A stretch of DNA of 23,694 bases from DAOUCP01 sp034432155 (lineage in GTDB: Bacteria > Chloroflexota > Anaerolineae > Epilineales > Epilineaceae). The position numbers were made by a program, and so were the translations under genes. The stretch covers positions 1 through 23,694 of the forward strand of contig DAOUCP010000126.1 in NCBI GenBank assembly GCA_034432155.1. Direction: 5' to 3'. Of this stretch, positions 12,541-19,974 are shown piece by piece. Each line of letters begins with the position of its first letter. Position 1 is the first letter of the stretch. The notes beneath the pieces are model-generated. The model was given only the letters and a program-made list of their open reading frames with translations. It searched no databases and was not told the DNA's origin.

Positions 12541-13729
12541 GCTACCACCGGGGCGCCCCCGCGGCCGCGTGCCGGCCCGCCGGTCGTATCGGCGAACCGT
12601 GGCCCTGGGGGTGACACTGACCCTCCTTGCGTCAGCGCTGCTCGTGGCGCGCAGCTGGCCCGCGGTGCAGCACTTCGCGAGGCAGGGCGGCTCGCCGCTC
12701 CGCGCATCGCTTGAGCGCGCCTGGCTGACCCGCCATGCGGATGCTCTCGACGCTCCAAGCAGTGATTCGACGCCGGTGCAATTCGTGATAGAGCCGGATG
12801 AGGCACTGGCGTCGATCTGCACTCGTCTGGCGGCAGCCGGTCTGGTGCGGGACGCTGAGGTGTTCCGGCGCTTCGTCCGAAGCCGCGGGCTGGATCGTCA
12901 GATTCGCGCCGGGCTGGTCGCGTTGCGCCGCAACATGACAGCAGAGCAAGTGCTCGAGGCACTGCTCGCAAGCGAGACGGTGACGGTGCGGGTGACGCTG
13001 CTTGAGGGCTGGCGCGCCGAGCAGACCGCCGAGCGCCTGGCGGCGGCGGGCATCGTCGATGCGGCTGCCTTCCTGCAGCTAGTCCGACGGGGCATTGCGG
13101 CTGGGCCGCTGGTGTCCGACCGCCCCGCGGGCTCCGGTCTGGAGGGCTACCTTTTTCCCGACACCTACGACTTCGAGCCCCGGCTAGGTGCCGAGGGCAC
13201 GCTGCGGCGCCTGCTCACCACCTTTGAGACGAAGGCCGGAAGGTTATTGCGCGAGGCCGGCGATGCAGAAGGTCTGTCGAGCTACGAGCTGGTCGTCCTG
13301 GCGTCCATCGTCGAGCGCGAAGCGACCGTGGCCGACGAACGGCCTCGCATCGCCCGGGTGTTTCTCAATCGCCTGTCGGAGCCGCCGTTCCTGCTCAATG
13401 CCGACCCCACGGTGCAGTATGCACTGGGCTGGCAGGCCGACAGCCACCGTTGGTGGAAGACGGCATTGACGCCCGAGGACTTGGCCATCGCGTCGCCGTA
13501 CAACACCTACCGGGTGGCCGGCCTGCCGCCGACGCCCATCGCTAACCCAGGTCTGGCAGCGATCCGCGCGGTGGTTCGGCCGGAGCCCGGCCAGTGGCGA
13601 TACTTCGTGCTGGACGGGGACCGGTGCGACGGCCATCATCGTTTCGCGGTGACCTGGGAGGAGCATCTCCGCAACGTCGAACGGTATCGCTCGAGCCATT
13701 GCCGACAAGGCGCAGCATCCTCGGGCTGA
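12530..13729 (+). CDS. mltG: Endolytic murein transglycosylase MltG
   Basis: 399 aa. A basic N-terminus is followed by one membrane helix (about residues 25-42), a LysM-like small domain (PDEALASICTRLAAAGLV) and the YceG catalytic domain. Diagnostic motifs: GLEGYLFPDTYDF, LASIVEREA (E262 is the likely catalytic glutamate), LNADPTVQYALG, SPYNTYRVAGLPPTPIANPG, and the C-terminal HRFAVTWEEH. MltG cleaves nascent glycan strands at the outer face of the membrane and so sets strand length. I choose ATG 12530; TTG 12524 in the same frame would add two residues. The gene overlaps the ruvX end and is the last of the cluster. Confidence 0.95.
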   Translation: MATELPPGRPRGRVPARRSYRRTVALGVTLTLLASALLVARSWPAVQHFARQGGSPLRASLERAWLTRHADALDAPSSDSTPVQFVIEPDEALASICTRLAAAGLVRDAEVFRRFVRSRGLDRQIRAGLVALRRNMTAEQVLEALLASETVTVRVTLLEGWRAEQTAERLAAAGIVDAAAFLQLVRRGIAAGPLVSDRPAGSGLEGYLFPDTYDFEPRLGAEGTLRRLLTTFETKAGRLLREAGDAEGLSSYELVVLASIVEREATVADERPRIARVFLNRLSEPPFLLNADPTVQYALGWQADSHRWWKTALTPEDLAIASPYNTYRVAGLPPTPIANPGLAAIRAVVRPEPGQWRYFVLDGDRCDGHHRFAVTWEEHLRNVERYRSSHCRQGAASSG

Positions 13730-13834
13730 AAGGGGTCTTGCCGTAGATCCCCGGGGCACCGTCCTGCTGCGGTCCCTTACGGGGCAGCCTTGCTGACGGC
13801 ATGCTGGTGCCCTGCCGCGTCCGGCAGCCCGCTG

Positions 13835-14017
13835 TCGGTGGCGGTACCAGAGCGCCCGAGCCCAGCCAGTTCGGCGAGCAAGGTATCAGCGCGCCAGCGC
13901 ATCCGGTTCGGCGAGGAAAGTGTCAGCGCGGGAGCACGCGCAGTTCGGCGAGCAAAGCGCCAGCCCCGGAGCAGACCCGGTTCGGTCAGCAAGGCGTCAG
14001 CGCTCGAGGAGAAGTCG
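13835..14017. repeat. 37-bp tandem repeat array
   Basis: Four head-to-tail units begin at 13870, 13907, 13944 and 13981, exactly 37 bp apart. Each starts TTCGG(C/T)(G/C)AG(C/G)AA and most continue to TCAGCGC, followed by a more variable GC-rich 14-bp half. A decayed unit precedes them at about 13835-13869. Because 37 is not a multiple of three the array does not encode a repeating peptide. Confidence 0.8.
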
Positions 14018-14307
14018 GTAACCGTCCGTGGAGAACGCCGTCAAGCATGCGATGCCGGAATGAGGTAAACTAGTGGTGAGGCAGGCGGACGAATGGGACG
14101 AGGAGAGGGCTGCGAAACGATGCGCCGAACAGTTCGAATGCCCATCTTCGTCGCCTGGAGCGCGATGTTCCCCACGTCGCTGGTTCCGAGGCCACTGGTT
14201 CGCCTCACGCATCGCTGGACCGTGATCGGGCAATTGCCTGAAGGACCCAGCAGGCGACACGACCACCATCTTCTGATGGCAGATTAGCATCCGGCGCATC
14301 CACAGTA

Positions 14308-14348
14308 CTGCAATCGGCGGCCGGCCTCGCGCCAGCCGCCGATTGCAG
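14308..14348. repeat. Perfect 14-bp inverted repeat upstream of trmFO
   Basis: Left arm CTGCAATCGGCGGC (14308-14321), 13-nt spacer (14322-14334), right arm GCCGCCGATTGCAG (14335-14348). The spacer can extend the stem by three more pairs after one mismatch. No T-run follows on either strand, so it is not a standard terminator. It covers the place where the -35 element of the adjacent TATAAT would be. Confidence 0.85.
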
Positions 14349-14349
14349 C

Positions 14350-14355
14350 TATAAT
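14350..14355 (+). promoter_or_regulatory. -10 box of the trmFO promoter
   Basis: Perfect TATAAT, one base after the inverted repeat. No -35 consensus lies 16-18 nt upstream, as that position is inside the repeat. The predicted transcription start (about 14361-14363) is only 6-8 nt before the ATG at 14369. Confidence 0.65.
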
Positions 14356-14368
14356 CGCGGTGTGCGTG

Positions 14369-15727
14369 ATGGTCTCGCTCCAGCGGCCGCGGGTCACCGT
14401 TGCCGGCGGCGGACTGGCCGGCTGTGAAGCCGCCTGGCAGGCGGCGCAGCGTGGCGTCGAAGTCACCCTCTTCGAGATGAGGCCTCACCTGCGCACGCCA
14501 GCCCACCGCTCGAGCAAGCTGGCCGAGCTCGTGTGCTCGAATTCCCTGGGCTCGGACCGGCTGGACCGCGCCGCTGGTCTGCTGAAGCGCGAGTTGCGTC
14601 GCCAGGGCTCCCTCGTGATCCAGGCCGCGGACCGGACTGCTGTACCGGCAGGCGATGCCCTGGCCGTGGATCGGGAGGCCTTCGCGTCTTGCGTGACCCA
14701 GGCCATTGAGTCGCATCCCTTGATTCAGCTGGTGCGTGAAGAGGTCACCGAGATCCCGGAAGGCATCGCGGTGATTGCCAGCGGTCCGCTAACGAGCGAC
14801 CGGCTTGCCTCTGCCCTGGTGCGTCTCACCGGACAGGATCACTTGTACTTCTTCGATGCCATGTCGCCGCTCGTGGCTGCCGACTCCATCGACCTGGCGA
14901 TCGCCTTCCGTCAGTCCCGCTACCGCGGCCGGGAGGAACCCGATGGCGGTGACTACCTCAACTGCCCAATGGATCGGCCGACGTTCGAGCAGTTCGCCGC
15001 CGCCCTGGCGGCGGCCGCCCGGATCGAGCTGCCGGAGTTCGAGCGTAAGGCGGCAGTCTACTTCGAGGGCTGTCTGCCAATCGAGGTTCTGGCGCGACGC
15101 AGTGTGCGCGCGCTGCGATTTGGCCCCTTGCGGCCGGTGGGCTTGCGGGAGCCCCGCACTGGTCGGGCACCCTACGCTGTCGTCCAGTTGCGCCAAGACA
15201 ACGCAGCGGCCACTCTCTACAACATGGTTGGGTTTCAAACGAATCTCAAATGGTCGGAGCAGGCGCGTGTCTTTCGCACCATCCCTGGTTTGGAGCGCGC
15301 CGAGTTCGTGCGTTTTGGCCAAATGCATCGCAACACGTACGTCAACGCACCCTCGCTGTTGGCGCCCACACTCCAGACAATTGGCCGATCGGGGCTGTTC
15401 CTCGCCGGGCAGCTATGCGGGACGGAGGGATACGCCGGCAACGTGGCTTCCGGGCTGGTCGCTGGCGTCAATGCTGCACGGCTGGCCCACGGACACCAGC
15501 CACGCTCGTGGCCGGTCACGACCATGACGGGGGCTCTGTGCCACTACATCTGCCGAGCAGATCATCGGTCGTTCCAGCCCATGAAGGCCAACTTCGGGCT
15601 CCTGCCGCCCCTGCCGGTGCCGCTACGCAGCCGCTGTGGGCGCCACCAAGCACTGGTGGAGCGTGCCCTCGGCGACCTGGAAGCCTTCCTCCTCGACCGT
15701 CTAGCGGACACTCCGGTTGACGGATGA
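14369..15727 (+). CDS. trmFO: Methylenetetrahydrofolate--tRNA-(uracil-5-)-methyltransferase TrmFO
   Basis: 452 aa. The N-terminal FAD-binding motif VTVAGGGLAGCEAAW is followed by TLFEMRP and LAELVCSNSLGSD, where C56 matches the conserved first cysteine. Later come YLNCPMDRPTFEQF, FEGCLPIEV (C235 is the second conserved cysteine), CGTEGYAGNVASGLVAGVNAARL and MKANFGLLPPL. TrmFO makes 5-methyluridine at position 54 of tRNA using methylenetetrahydrofolate and FADH2. GTG codons at 14360 and 14366 are in frame, but the TATAAT at 14350 makes the ATG at 14369 the most reasonable start, giving an almost leaderless mRNA without a Shine-Dalgarno site. Its TGA overlaps the next gene's ATG. Confidence 0.95.
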   Translation: MVSLQRPRVTVAGGGLAGCEAAWQAAQRGVEVTLFEMRPHLRTPAHRSSKLAELVCSNSLGSDRLDRAAGLLKRELRRQGSLVIQAADRTAVPAGDALAVDREAFASCVTQAIESHPLIQLVREEVTEIPEGIAVIASGPLTSDRLASALVRLTGQDHLYFFDAMSPLVAADSIDLAIAFRQSRYRGREEPDGGDYLNCPMDRPTFEQFAAALAAAARIELPEFERKAAVYFEGCLPIEVLARRSVRALRFGPLRPVGLREPRTGRAPYAVVQLRQDNAAATLYNMVGFQTNLKWSEQARVFRTIPGLERAEFVRFGQMHRNTYVNAPSLLAPTLQTIGRSGLFLAGQLCGTEGYAGNVASGLVAGVNAARLAHGHQPRSWPVTTMTGALCHYICRADHRSFQPMKANFGLLPPLPVPLRSRCGRHQALVERALGDLEAFLLDRLADTPVDG

Positions 15728-17055
15728 CGGACGGGCGCGCCGTGCCGGGCGCAACACACCGGATTCCCTGGAGCCAGACGGTGCGGCGTGTGCAGGTTGT
15801 GAAGCGCCTGCGCGGACGTGAAGTGACCCTGCTGGTCATCGCAGGCGGCCTGTGCCTCGCGGTTTGGGGCCCTTCAGCCGCCCATGTGGCGTTTGGACCG
15901 GCCAGGGCGGTTGCGCCAGAGACCACCGAATGGTCGCGCTCCAGCCTCGGCCACCCCGGAAGCGAGGCCACGCCCGCGTTGCCCGAGGCCGCCCGCTGTC
16001 ACTTGCCGCTTGTCGTTGGCCCGGGCGGGAATGCCACGCCACGGCCTTCGCAGGCCTCAGCCAGCGGCACACCAAACGCCTCGCCAGGGGCGTCGACCCC
16101 CACCGGCGCACCCTCAGCCGACGTTTCCCCGACGCCCAGTCACACGCCCAGTGCCTCGCAGCCGACCTCGGTGCCACCGGCGACGACGACGCCCGCGCCG
16201 ACGGACCCGTGGCTCACCTTCGAGGGGGAACGGGCAATGGAGCATGCCCGGCATCAGTGTGCGCTGGGGCCTCGACCGCCTGGCACCACCGCGCACTGGC
16301 AGACCGGAAGCTACGCCGCAAGCGTCCTGGCTGCCGCCGGCTGGCGCATCGAGCTGGACTCGTTCCGCTACCGCGATGTGCCACTGCGCAATGTCATCGG
16401 GCGCCGCGGGAGTGGCCCGGCGCTGCTGGTCGGCGCCCACTACGACACGCGGCGCATCGCCGACCGCGAGCTGGATCCCTGGCGCCGTCAGCAGCCGATC
16501 GAGGGCGGGAACGATGGCGCTAGCGGCGTGGCGGTGGTCCTCGAGCTGGCCCGGGTGCTCGCGGTCCAGGCCAGTCAGCGCGAGATCTGGTTGGTGCTAT
16601 TCGACGCCGAAGATCAGGGCGGCATTGACGGCTGGGAGTGGTTTGTGGGCTCGACGCGGCTGGCCGAGCGACTGGCGAGCGAGCCGCAAGGCACCTTCGA
16701 TGCGCTGATCCTCCTCGATATGGTCGGCGATCGCGACCAACGCATCTGCCGCGCTGCCGATTCGACGCCCCACGTGGCCGATGCGCTGCTCGGCGTGGCG
16801 GCCCACCTCGGCTTCGGTGCTTGGCTTCGTGGAGACTGCGCCTACTACGTCAGCGATGACCATACCCCCTTTCTGGCGCGTGGGCTAGCGGCGGTGGACC
16901 TGATTGACTTCGACTACCCGTTTTGGCATACTCTTGATGATACTTGTGATGCAATTGGTGCGAATGAACTCGAGCGAGTGGGACGAACCGTCGAGGCCTG
17001 GATCGAACAGGGAGCGCCCCGGGCGACCCCGGCGGCTGGCGCGACAGGTCGGTGA
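15724..17055 (+). CDS. Secreted M28 zinc hydrolase, glutaminyl-peptide cyclotransferase-like
   Basis: 443 aa. A membrane segment (about residues 34-50) is followed by an exported stalk with CHLPLV (92-97) and a Ser/Thr/Pro-rich linker (about 100-160), then an M28 domain. Metal and catalytic residues visible: GAH239YD241T, GGND264GASGVA, FDAE296D297QGG, LLD332MVGD and FWH402TLDDT. The combination FDAED, DDHTPFLARG and FWHTLDD resembles glutaminyl cyclases more than typical M28 aminopeptidases. Expected activity is N-terminal pyroglutamate formation or aminopeptidase action outside the cell; sequence alone does not separate them. Its ATG overlaps the trmFO stop (ATGA), so it is probably co-transcribed with trmFO and hflX, an odd place for an exported enzyme. 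Confidence 0.85.
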   Translation: MTDGRAVPGATHRIPWSQTVRRVQVVKRLRGREVTLLVIAGGLCLAVWGPSAAHVAFGPARAVAPETTEWSRSSLGHPGSEATPALPEAARCHLPLVVGPGGNATPRPSQASASGTPNASPGASTPTGAPSADVSPTPSHTPSASQPTSVPPATTTPAPTDPWLTFEGERAMEHARHQCALGPRPPGTTAHWQTGSYAASVLAAAGWRIELDSFRYRDVPLRNVIGRRGSGPALLVGAHYDTRRIADRELDPWRRQQPIEGGNDGASGVAVVLELARVLAVQASQREIWLVLFDAEDQGGIDGWEWFVGSTRLAERLASEPQGTFDALILLDMVGDRDQRICRAADSTPHVADALLGVAAHLGFGAWLRGDCAYYVSDDHTPFLARGLAAVDLIDFDYPFWHTLDDTCDAIGANELERVGRTVEAWIEQGAPRATPAAGATGR

Positions 17056-17059
17056 CCTC

Positions 17060-18445
17060 TTGCCCGCGGCGGATGGCGAATGGCAGCCGGCGGTCGGTGT
17101 CAGACCCCCAGCCCGGGCCGCCAAGGCTGTGCTCGTCGGAATCGATGTTGCCGCTGCCGACGGGTACATCTGGAGCGTCGAGGCGTCACTGGATGAGCTG
17201 GCGGCCTTGGCCGCCACCTCCGGACTCGAGGTCGTCGCACGCACCGCGCAGCGATTGACGCGACCGCATCCAGCAACCTTCATCGGCTCGGGTAAGGTTG
17301 AGGAGGTGCGGTCGCTCGTGGCCGACGTTGGCGCCGACATCGTGCTGTTCGACCACGAGCTTACGCCGCGGCAAGAGCGCAACCTGGAGCGGGCGTTTGG
17401 CACCCTGGTCGTTGACCGGACAGCGCTGATCCTGGACGTGTTTGCTCAGCATGCGCGAACGCGCGAGGGGAGCCTGCAGGTCGAGCTGGCCCAGTACGAA
17501 TACCGCCTCCCTCGTCTGACACGCCTGTGGACCCACCTAGCTCGGCAGGCCGGCGGGCGCGCGGGTGGCGCTACCGGCGGGGTGGGCGTGCGAGGGCCAG
17601 GTGAGACGCAGCTCGAGATCGACCGGCGCGAGATCCGGCGGCGGATCTCCCTCTTGCGCCGTGAGATCGCCGAACTGCGGGACCAGCGAGCGCTGCATCG
17701 AAGACAGCGTCGGCGAGCAGGAATGCCGGTCGTGGCGCTGGTCGGCTACACCAACGCCGGCAAGACCACTCTCTTGAACGCCCTAACGGATGCCGGGGCC
17801 TATGTGGCCGACCAGCTCTTTGCCACGCTCGATCCCACCACGCGTCGTGTGTCCCTGCCGAGCGGCAGAGTCGCCTTGTTCACCGACACCGTCGGCTTCA
17901 TCCAGCGACTGCCGACGGCCCTTGTGGCTGCCTTCCGGGCGACACTGGAGGAGATCGGCGAGGCCGACTTGCTCCTGCACATCGTGGATGCCGGCCATCC
18001 TGACTGCGTTGCCCAGGCGGAGACGGTCGAGCGGACGCTGGCCGACCTGGGGCTGGTGGCGATGCCTGTGGTGGTGGCAATCAACAAGGTGGACCTTCTC
18101 GAGCGGACTGCGGCATCGGCCGGAAAGGGCCTCGCCGAGGCGCTGGCGCCCATCCGCGACGTCTATCCCGATGCGGTGCCTATCTCGGCCCAGACGGGCG
18201 CCGGACTGCCCGCCCTGGTACAGGCCGTTGAGGAGGAGCTGGCCCGCACGCTGGTGGCGGTGTCTGGGCTCGTGCCCTACACTCGGGGCGAGCTGCTGAA
18301 CGAGATGCGCACCCACGGTGTGCTCGAGTACCAGGCGTACACCGCCGCCGGCACGGCGGTGCGGGCCCGGGTACCGCGACACATGCTCGCCGCGCTGGCG
18401 CCCTACCTCTCGCCTCTGCCAAGTTCGCCGCCCGGCGACAACTAG
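17060..18445 (+). CDS. hflX: Ribosome-associated GTPase HflX
   Basis: 461 aa. The N-terminal HflX domain has the characteristic THR.RPHPATFIGSGK-type segment (LTRPHPATFIGSGKVEEV) and FDHELTPRQERNLE...DRTALILDVFAQHA. A Gly-rich stretch GGVGVRGPGETQLEIDRR leads to the coiled linker and the G domain: G1 GYTNAGKT (G229-T236), G3 D276TVGF, G4 N342KVD345 and G5 PISAQTG. HflX splits stalled or 100S ribosomes in a GTP-dependent way. The TTG at 17060 is chosen because it begins 4 bp after the M28 stop and has GGTGA 4 nt upstream, overlapping that stop. An ATG at 16964 is in frame but would overlap the M28 gene by 92 bp. Identity is firm, the start less so. Confidence 0.92.
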   Translation: MPAADGEWQPAVGVRPPARAAKAVLVGIDVAAADGYIWSVEASLDELAALAATSGLEVVARTAQRLTRPHPATFIGSGKVEEVRSLVADVGADIVLFDHELTPRQERNLERAFGTLVVDRTALILDVFAQHARTREGSLQVELAQYEYRLPRLTRLWTHLARQAGGRAGGATGGVGVRGPGETQLEIDRREIRRRISLLRREIAELRDQRALHRRQRRRAGMPVVALVGYTNAGKTTLLNALTDAGAYVADQLFATLDPTTRRVSLPSGRVALFTDTVGFIQRLPTALVAAFRATLEEIGEADLLLHIVDAGHPDCVAQAETVERTLADLGLVAMPVVVAINKVDLLERTAASAGKGLAEALAPIRDVYPDAVPISAQTGAGLPALVQAVEEELARTLVAVSGLVPYTRGELLNEMRTHGVLEYQAYTAAGTAVRARVPRHMLAALAPYLSPLPSSPPGDN

Positions 18446-18446
18446 G

Positions 18447-18469
18447 CCGCGGCAACAGCGCAGCCACGG
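18447..18469. terminator. Weak hairpin between convergent hflX and TolB-like genes
   Basis: CCGCGGC (18447-18453) and GCCACGG (18463-18469) pair with one mismatch around a 9-nt loop. They fill the 34-bp gap between two converging genes. There is no T-run, so termination is only a suggestion from position. Confidence 0.25.
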
Positions 18470-18479
18470 GGCCGGAAGG

Positions 18480-19751
18480 CTAGCGTTCGCCCGGGACAGA
18501 GCTCTCGGGTTCGTCCGCCATTAGGAAGTCGTTGGCGACGAGCGGCAAGAACGCCACGCCAAACGACTGCACGGTAGCGGTGGCACTGGGCGTCGGGCTG
18601 GCGGTGGCAGTCGGGGTGGGGCTTGCGGTGGCCGTGGCGGTGGGTGTTGGCGATGGGGCCCACCAGTCGGGAGCGTAACCCCACTGGTAGCTCACGGCGC
18701 CGGCGCCTTCGCCGCCAGCCGGCCCGCGCAGCCGCGAGAGCTGCCCGATCGCTCGGTCAAGCACGTACAGCCCCTTGTACTGCGCATCCTGCGCCGGGCC
18801 CTGGCTGGCAGACAGGGCTGATGTCAGCGCGCGAGGCCCATTGGCATCCACGTTATGGAACATGATCCTCTGTCCGTCGGGCGACCAGGCGATGGGGCCG
18901 GCGGCCTTGGTCACCAGAGCGGTGACCTGCCCGGTCGACAGTTCGAGCACAGAGAGGGTCCCCACGCCCTCAGGCATGCCAGCCACGAAGGCGATGCGCT
19001 GCATGTCCGGGGACCAGCGGGGATGGGTGGCGCTGCCCTCCGACGGAGCATACAGCGCGGCGTCGGCACTGCCGTCCGCGTTCATCAGCCGCAGACTCCA
19101 CTCCGTGCGGTCGCTGAAGGACCGCGGCGGTCGCCGGGCTTGGTAGACGATCTTCGCGCCATCGGGCGACACATCCGGCCCTCGCTCGTCCATGTCGGCC
19201 GTGTCCAGCACCGTCTCGACGGTGCCATCCAGACAGGCCCGGCGCACGTCAAGCGTGCTGGCTCCGCCGCGGTGCACGCCGGCGTAGACCACGCAACGGC
19301 CGTCGGGCTGCCATGCTGGGCCACCGCCGGCCTCGCCGTCGTTCTGCGCCATGGGCGTAGGTGTGCCGCCCGTCACCGCCACCCGCCACACCGACGCCAG
19401 TCCATCCTTGTTGTACGTCGAGAACGCGATCTGGGAGCCGTCGGGCGACCAGCGCGGTTGCTCTTCGCCAGCTGCCGACCCGTAGACGACGGCATCGACA
19501 GTGTTCGTGAGCCGTTCCTCGCCGTCGCCGTCGGCATCCGCGAGGAAGATATCGACGGCGAAGTCGCGACTGTCGCTGGCAGCCCGCGTATAGACGATGC
19601 GGCCCGGCAGACCGTCCACGAGCGGGTACGGCTGGCTGGCGACGGCAACCACGAGCGGTACGCACATGGCGGCCGCGACGAGCCCGAGACTTCGGCACCA
19701 ACGCCTCGGAAAGGTTCCTTCTTGGCGTGTACTTCGACGCAGATCAGTCAC
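18480..19751 (-). CDS. Secreted TolB-like beta-propeller (PD40 repeat) protein
   Basis: 423 aa from GTG 19751. The N-terminus is basic (RRSTRQ...RRWCR) and followed by a hydrophobic segment ending in VAVAS, a plausible signal peptide. Five PD40/WD40-like blades carry the core (W/Q/S)(S/Q)PDG or a variant: PRWSPDGSQIAFST, PAWQPDGRCVVYAG, PDVSPDGAKIVYQA, PRWSPDMQRIAFVA and IAWSPDGQRIMFHN. A Thr/Pro-rich stretch (about 30 residues) precedes FGVAFLPLVANDF and an acidic C-terminus. Such exported propellers bind proteins or glycans, but no enzymatic motif is visible. The start is uncertain: GTG codons at 19763 and 19760 and an ATG further in are in frame. I chose 19751 for a GGTG 6 nt upstream. It converges on hflX and diverges from the Cys-rich gene. 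Confidence 0.8.
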   Translation of the reverse strand: MTDLRRSTRQEGTFPRRWCRSLGLVAAAMCVPLVVAVASQPYPLVDGLPGRIVYTRAASDSRDFAVDIFLADADGDGEERLTNTVDAVVYGSAAGEEQPRWSPDGSQIAFSTYNKDGLASVWRVAVTGGTPTPMAQNDGEAGGGPAWQPDGRCVVYAGVHRGGASTLDVRRACLDGTVETVLDTADMDERGPDVSPDGAKIVYQARRPPRSFSDRTEWSLRLMNADGSADAALYAPSEGSATHPRWSPDMQRIAFVAGMPEGVGTLSVLELSTGQVTALVTKAAGPIAWSPDGQRIMFHNVDANGPRALTSALSASQGPAQDAQYKGLYVLDRAIGQLSRLRGPAGGEGAGAVSYQWGYAPDWWAPSPTPTATATASPTPTATASPTPSATATVQSFGVAFLPLVANDFLMADEPESSVPGER

Positions 19752-19793
19752 CGCTGACACCACTTGACCGGGTTCGGAAGGCAAGCGGCGGGC

Positions 19794-19802
19794 ATTGTAC
19801 CA
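19794..19802 (-). promoter_or_regulatory. Extended -10 promoter of the TolB-like gene
   Basis: On the minus strand TG-G-TACAAT: a 5-of-6 -10 box at 19794-19799 with the TG extension at 19801-19802. No clear -35 is seen. Transcription would start near 19787, about 35 nt before the chosen GTG. Confidence 0.55.
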
Positions 19803-19974
19803 CACCACCCGACCGAGCCCCCCGGCGGGCGATGCTGGCAAGACGGTGGCGCGATGGAGTATGGCGCGAAAGTGGCGCGGTCGTGGCGTGGGGAGGGCCT
19901 TCGGCCGCCCACAGAGGTGGTAGGCTGGCGGTCCTGGAGCCCTCCTTAAGGGCCATCGCCGTGGGAGAAAGCAG

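Larger units (their letters stand above)
13730..14368. other. Non-coding region between mltG and trmFO
   Basis: 639 bp without a gene I can support. It contains: a modest GC hairpin near 13766-13788 (GTCCC-TTAC-GGGGC plus flanking pairs) without a T-run; a 37-bp tandem repeat array (13835-14017); a plain stretch 14018-14307; and a long inverted repeat abutting a TATAAT box (14308-14355). An ORF at 14120-14287 (55 codons, GAGGAGAGG 11 nt upstream) has no recognisable features. I found no tRNA, tmRNA, SRP or RNase P signature. Confidence 0.55.

Noticed and set aside
13870..14017. CRISPR array
   Set aside because: Units are contiguous 37-bp tandem copies with gradual divergence, no unique spacers of usual length, and no cas genes nearby.
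14128..14146. TTCGAAT resembling a tRNA T-loop
   Set aside because: The flanking bases cannot form the 5-bp T stem and no acceptor or anticodon stem is found around it.
14120..14287. 55-codon ORF with GAGGAGAGG 11 nt upstream
   Set aside because: The predicted peptide has no motif, membrane segment or biased codon pattern, and the spacing is long; more likely chance in intergenic DNA.
14308..14348. Intrinsic terminator
   Set aside because: The stem is strong but no T-run follows on either strand, and a TATAAT box abuts it; better described as an inverted repeat in a promoter.
16904..17059. N-terminal extension of hflX upstream of 17060
   Set aside because: This stretch is the conserved end of the M28 domain (FWHTLDD) in its own frame; the hflX frame here resembles no HflX N-terminus.
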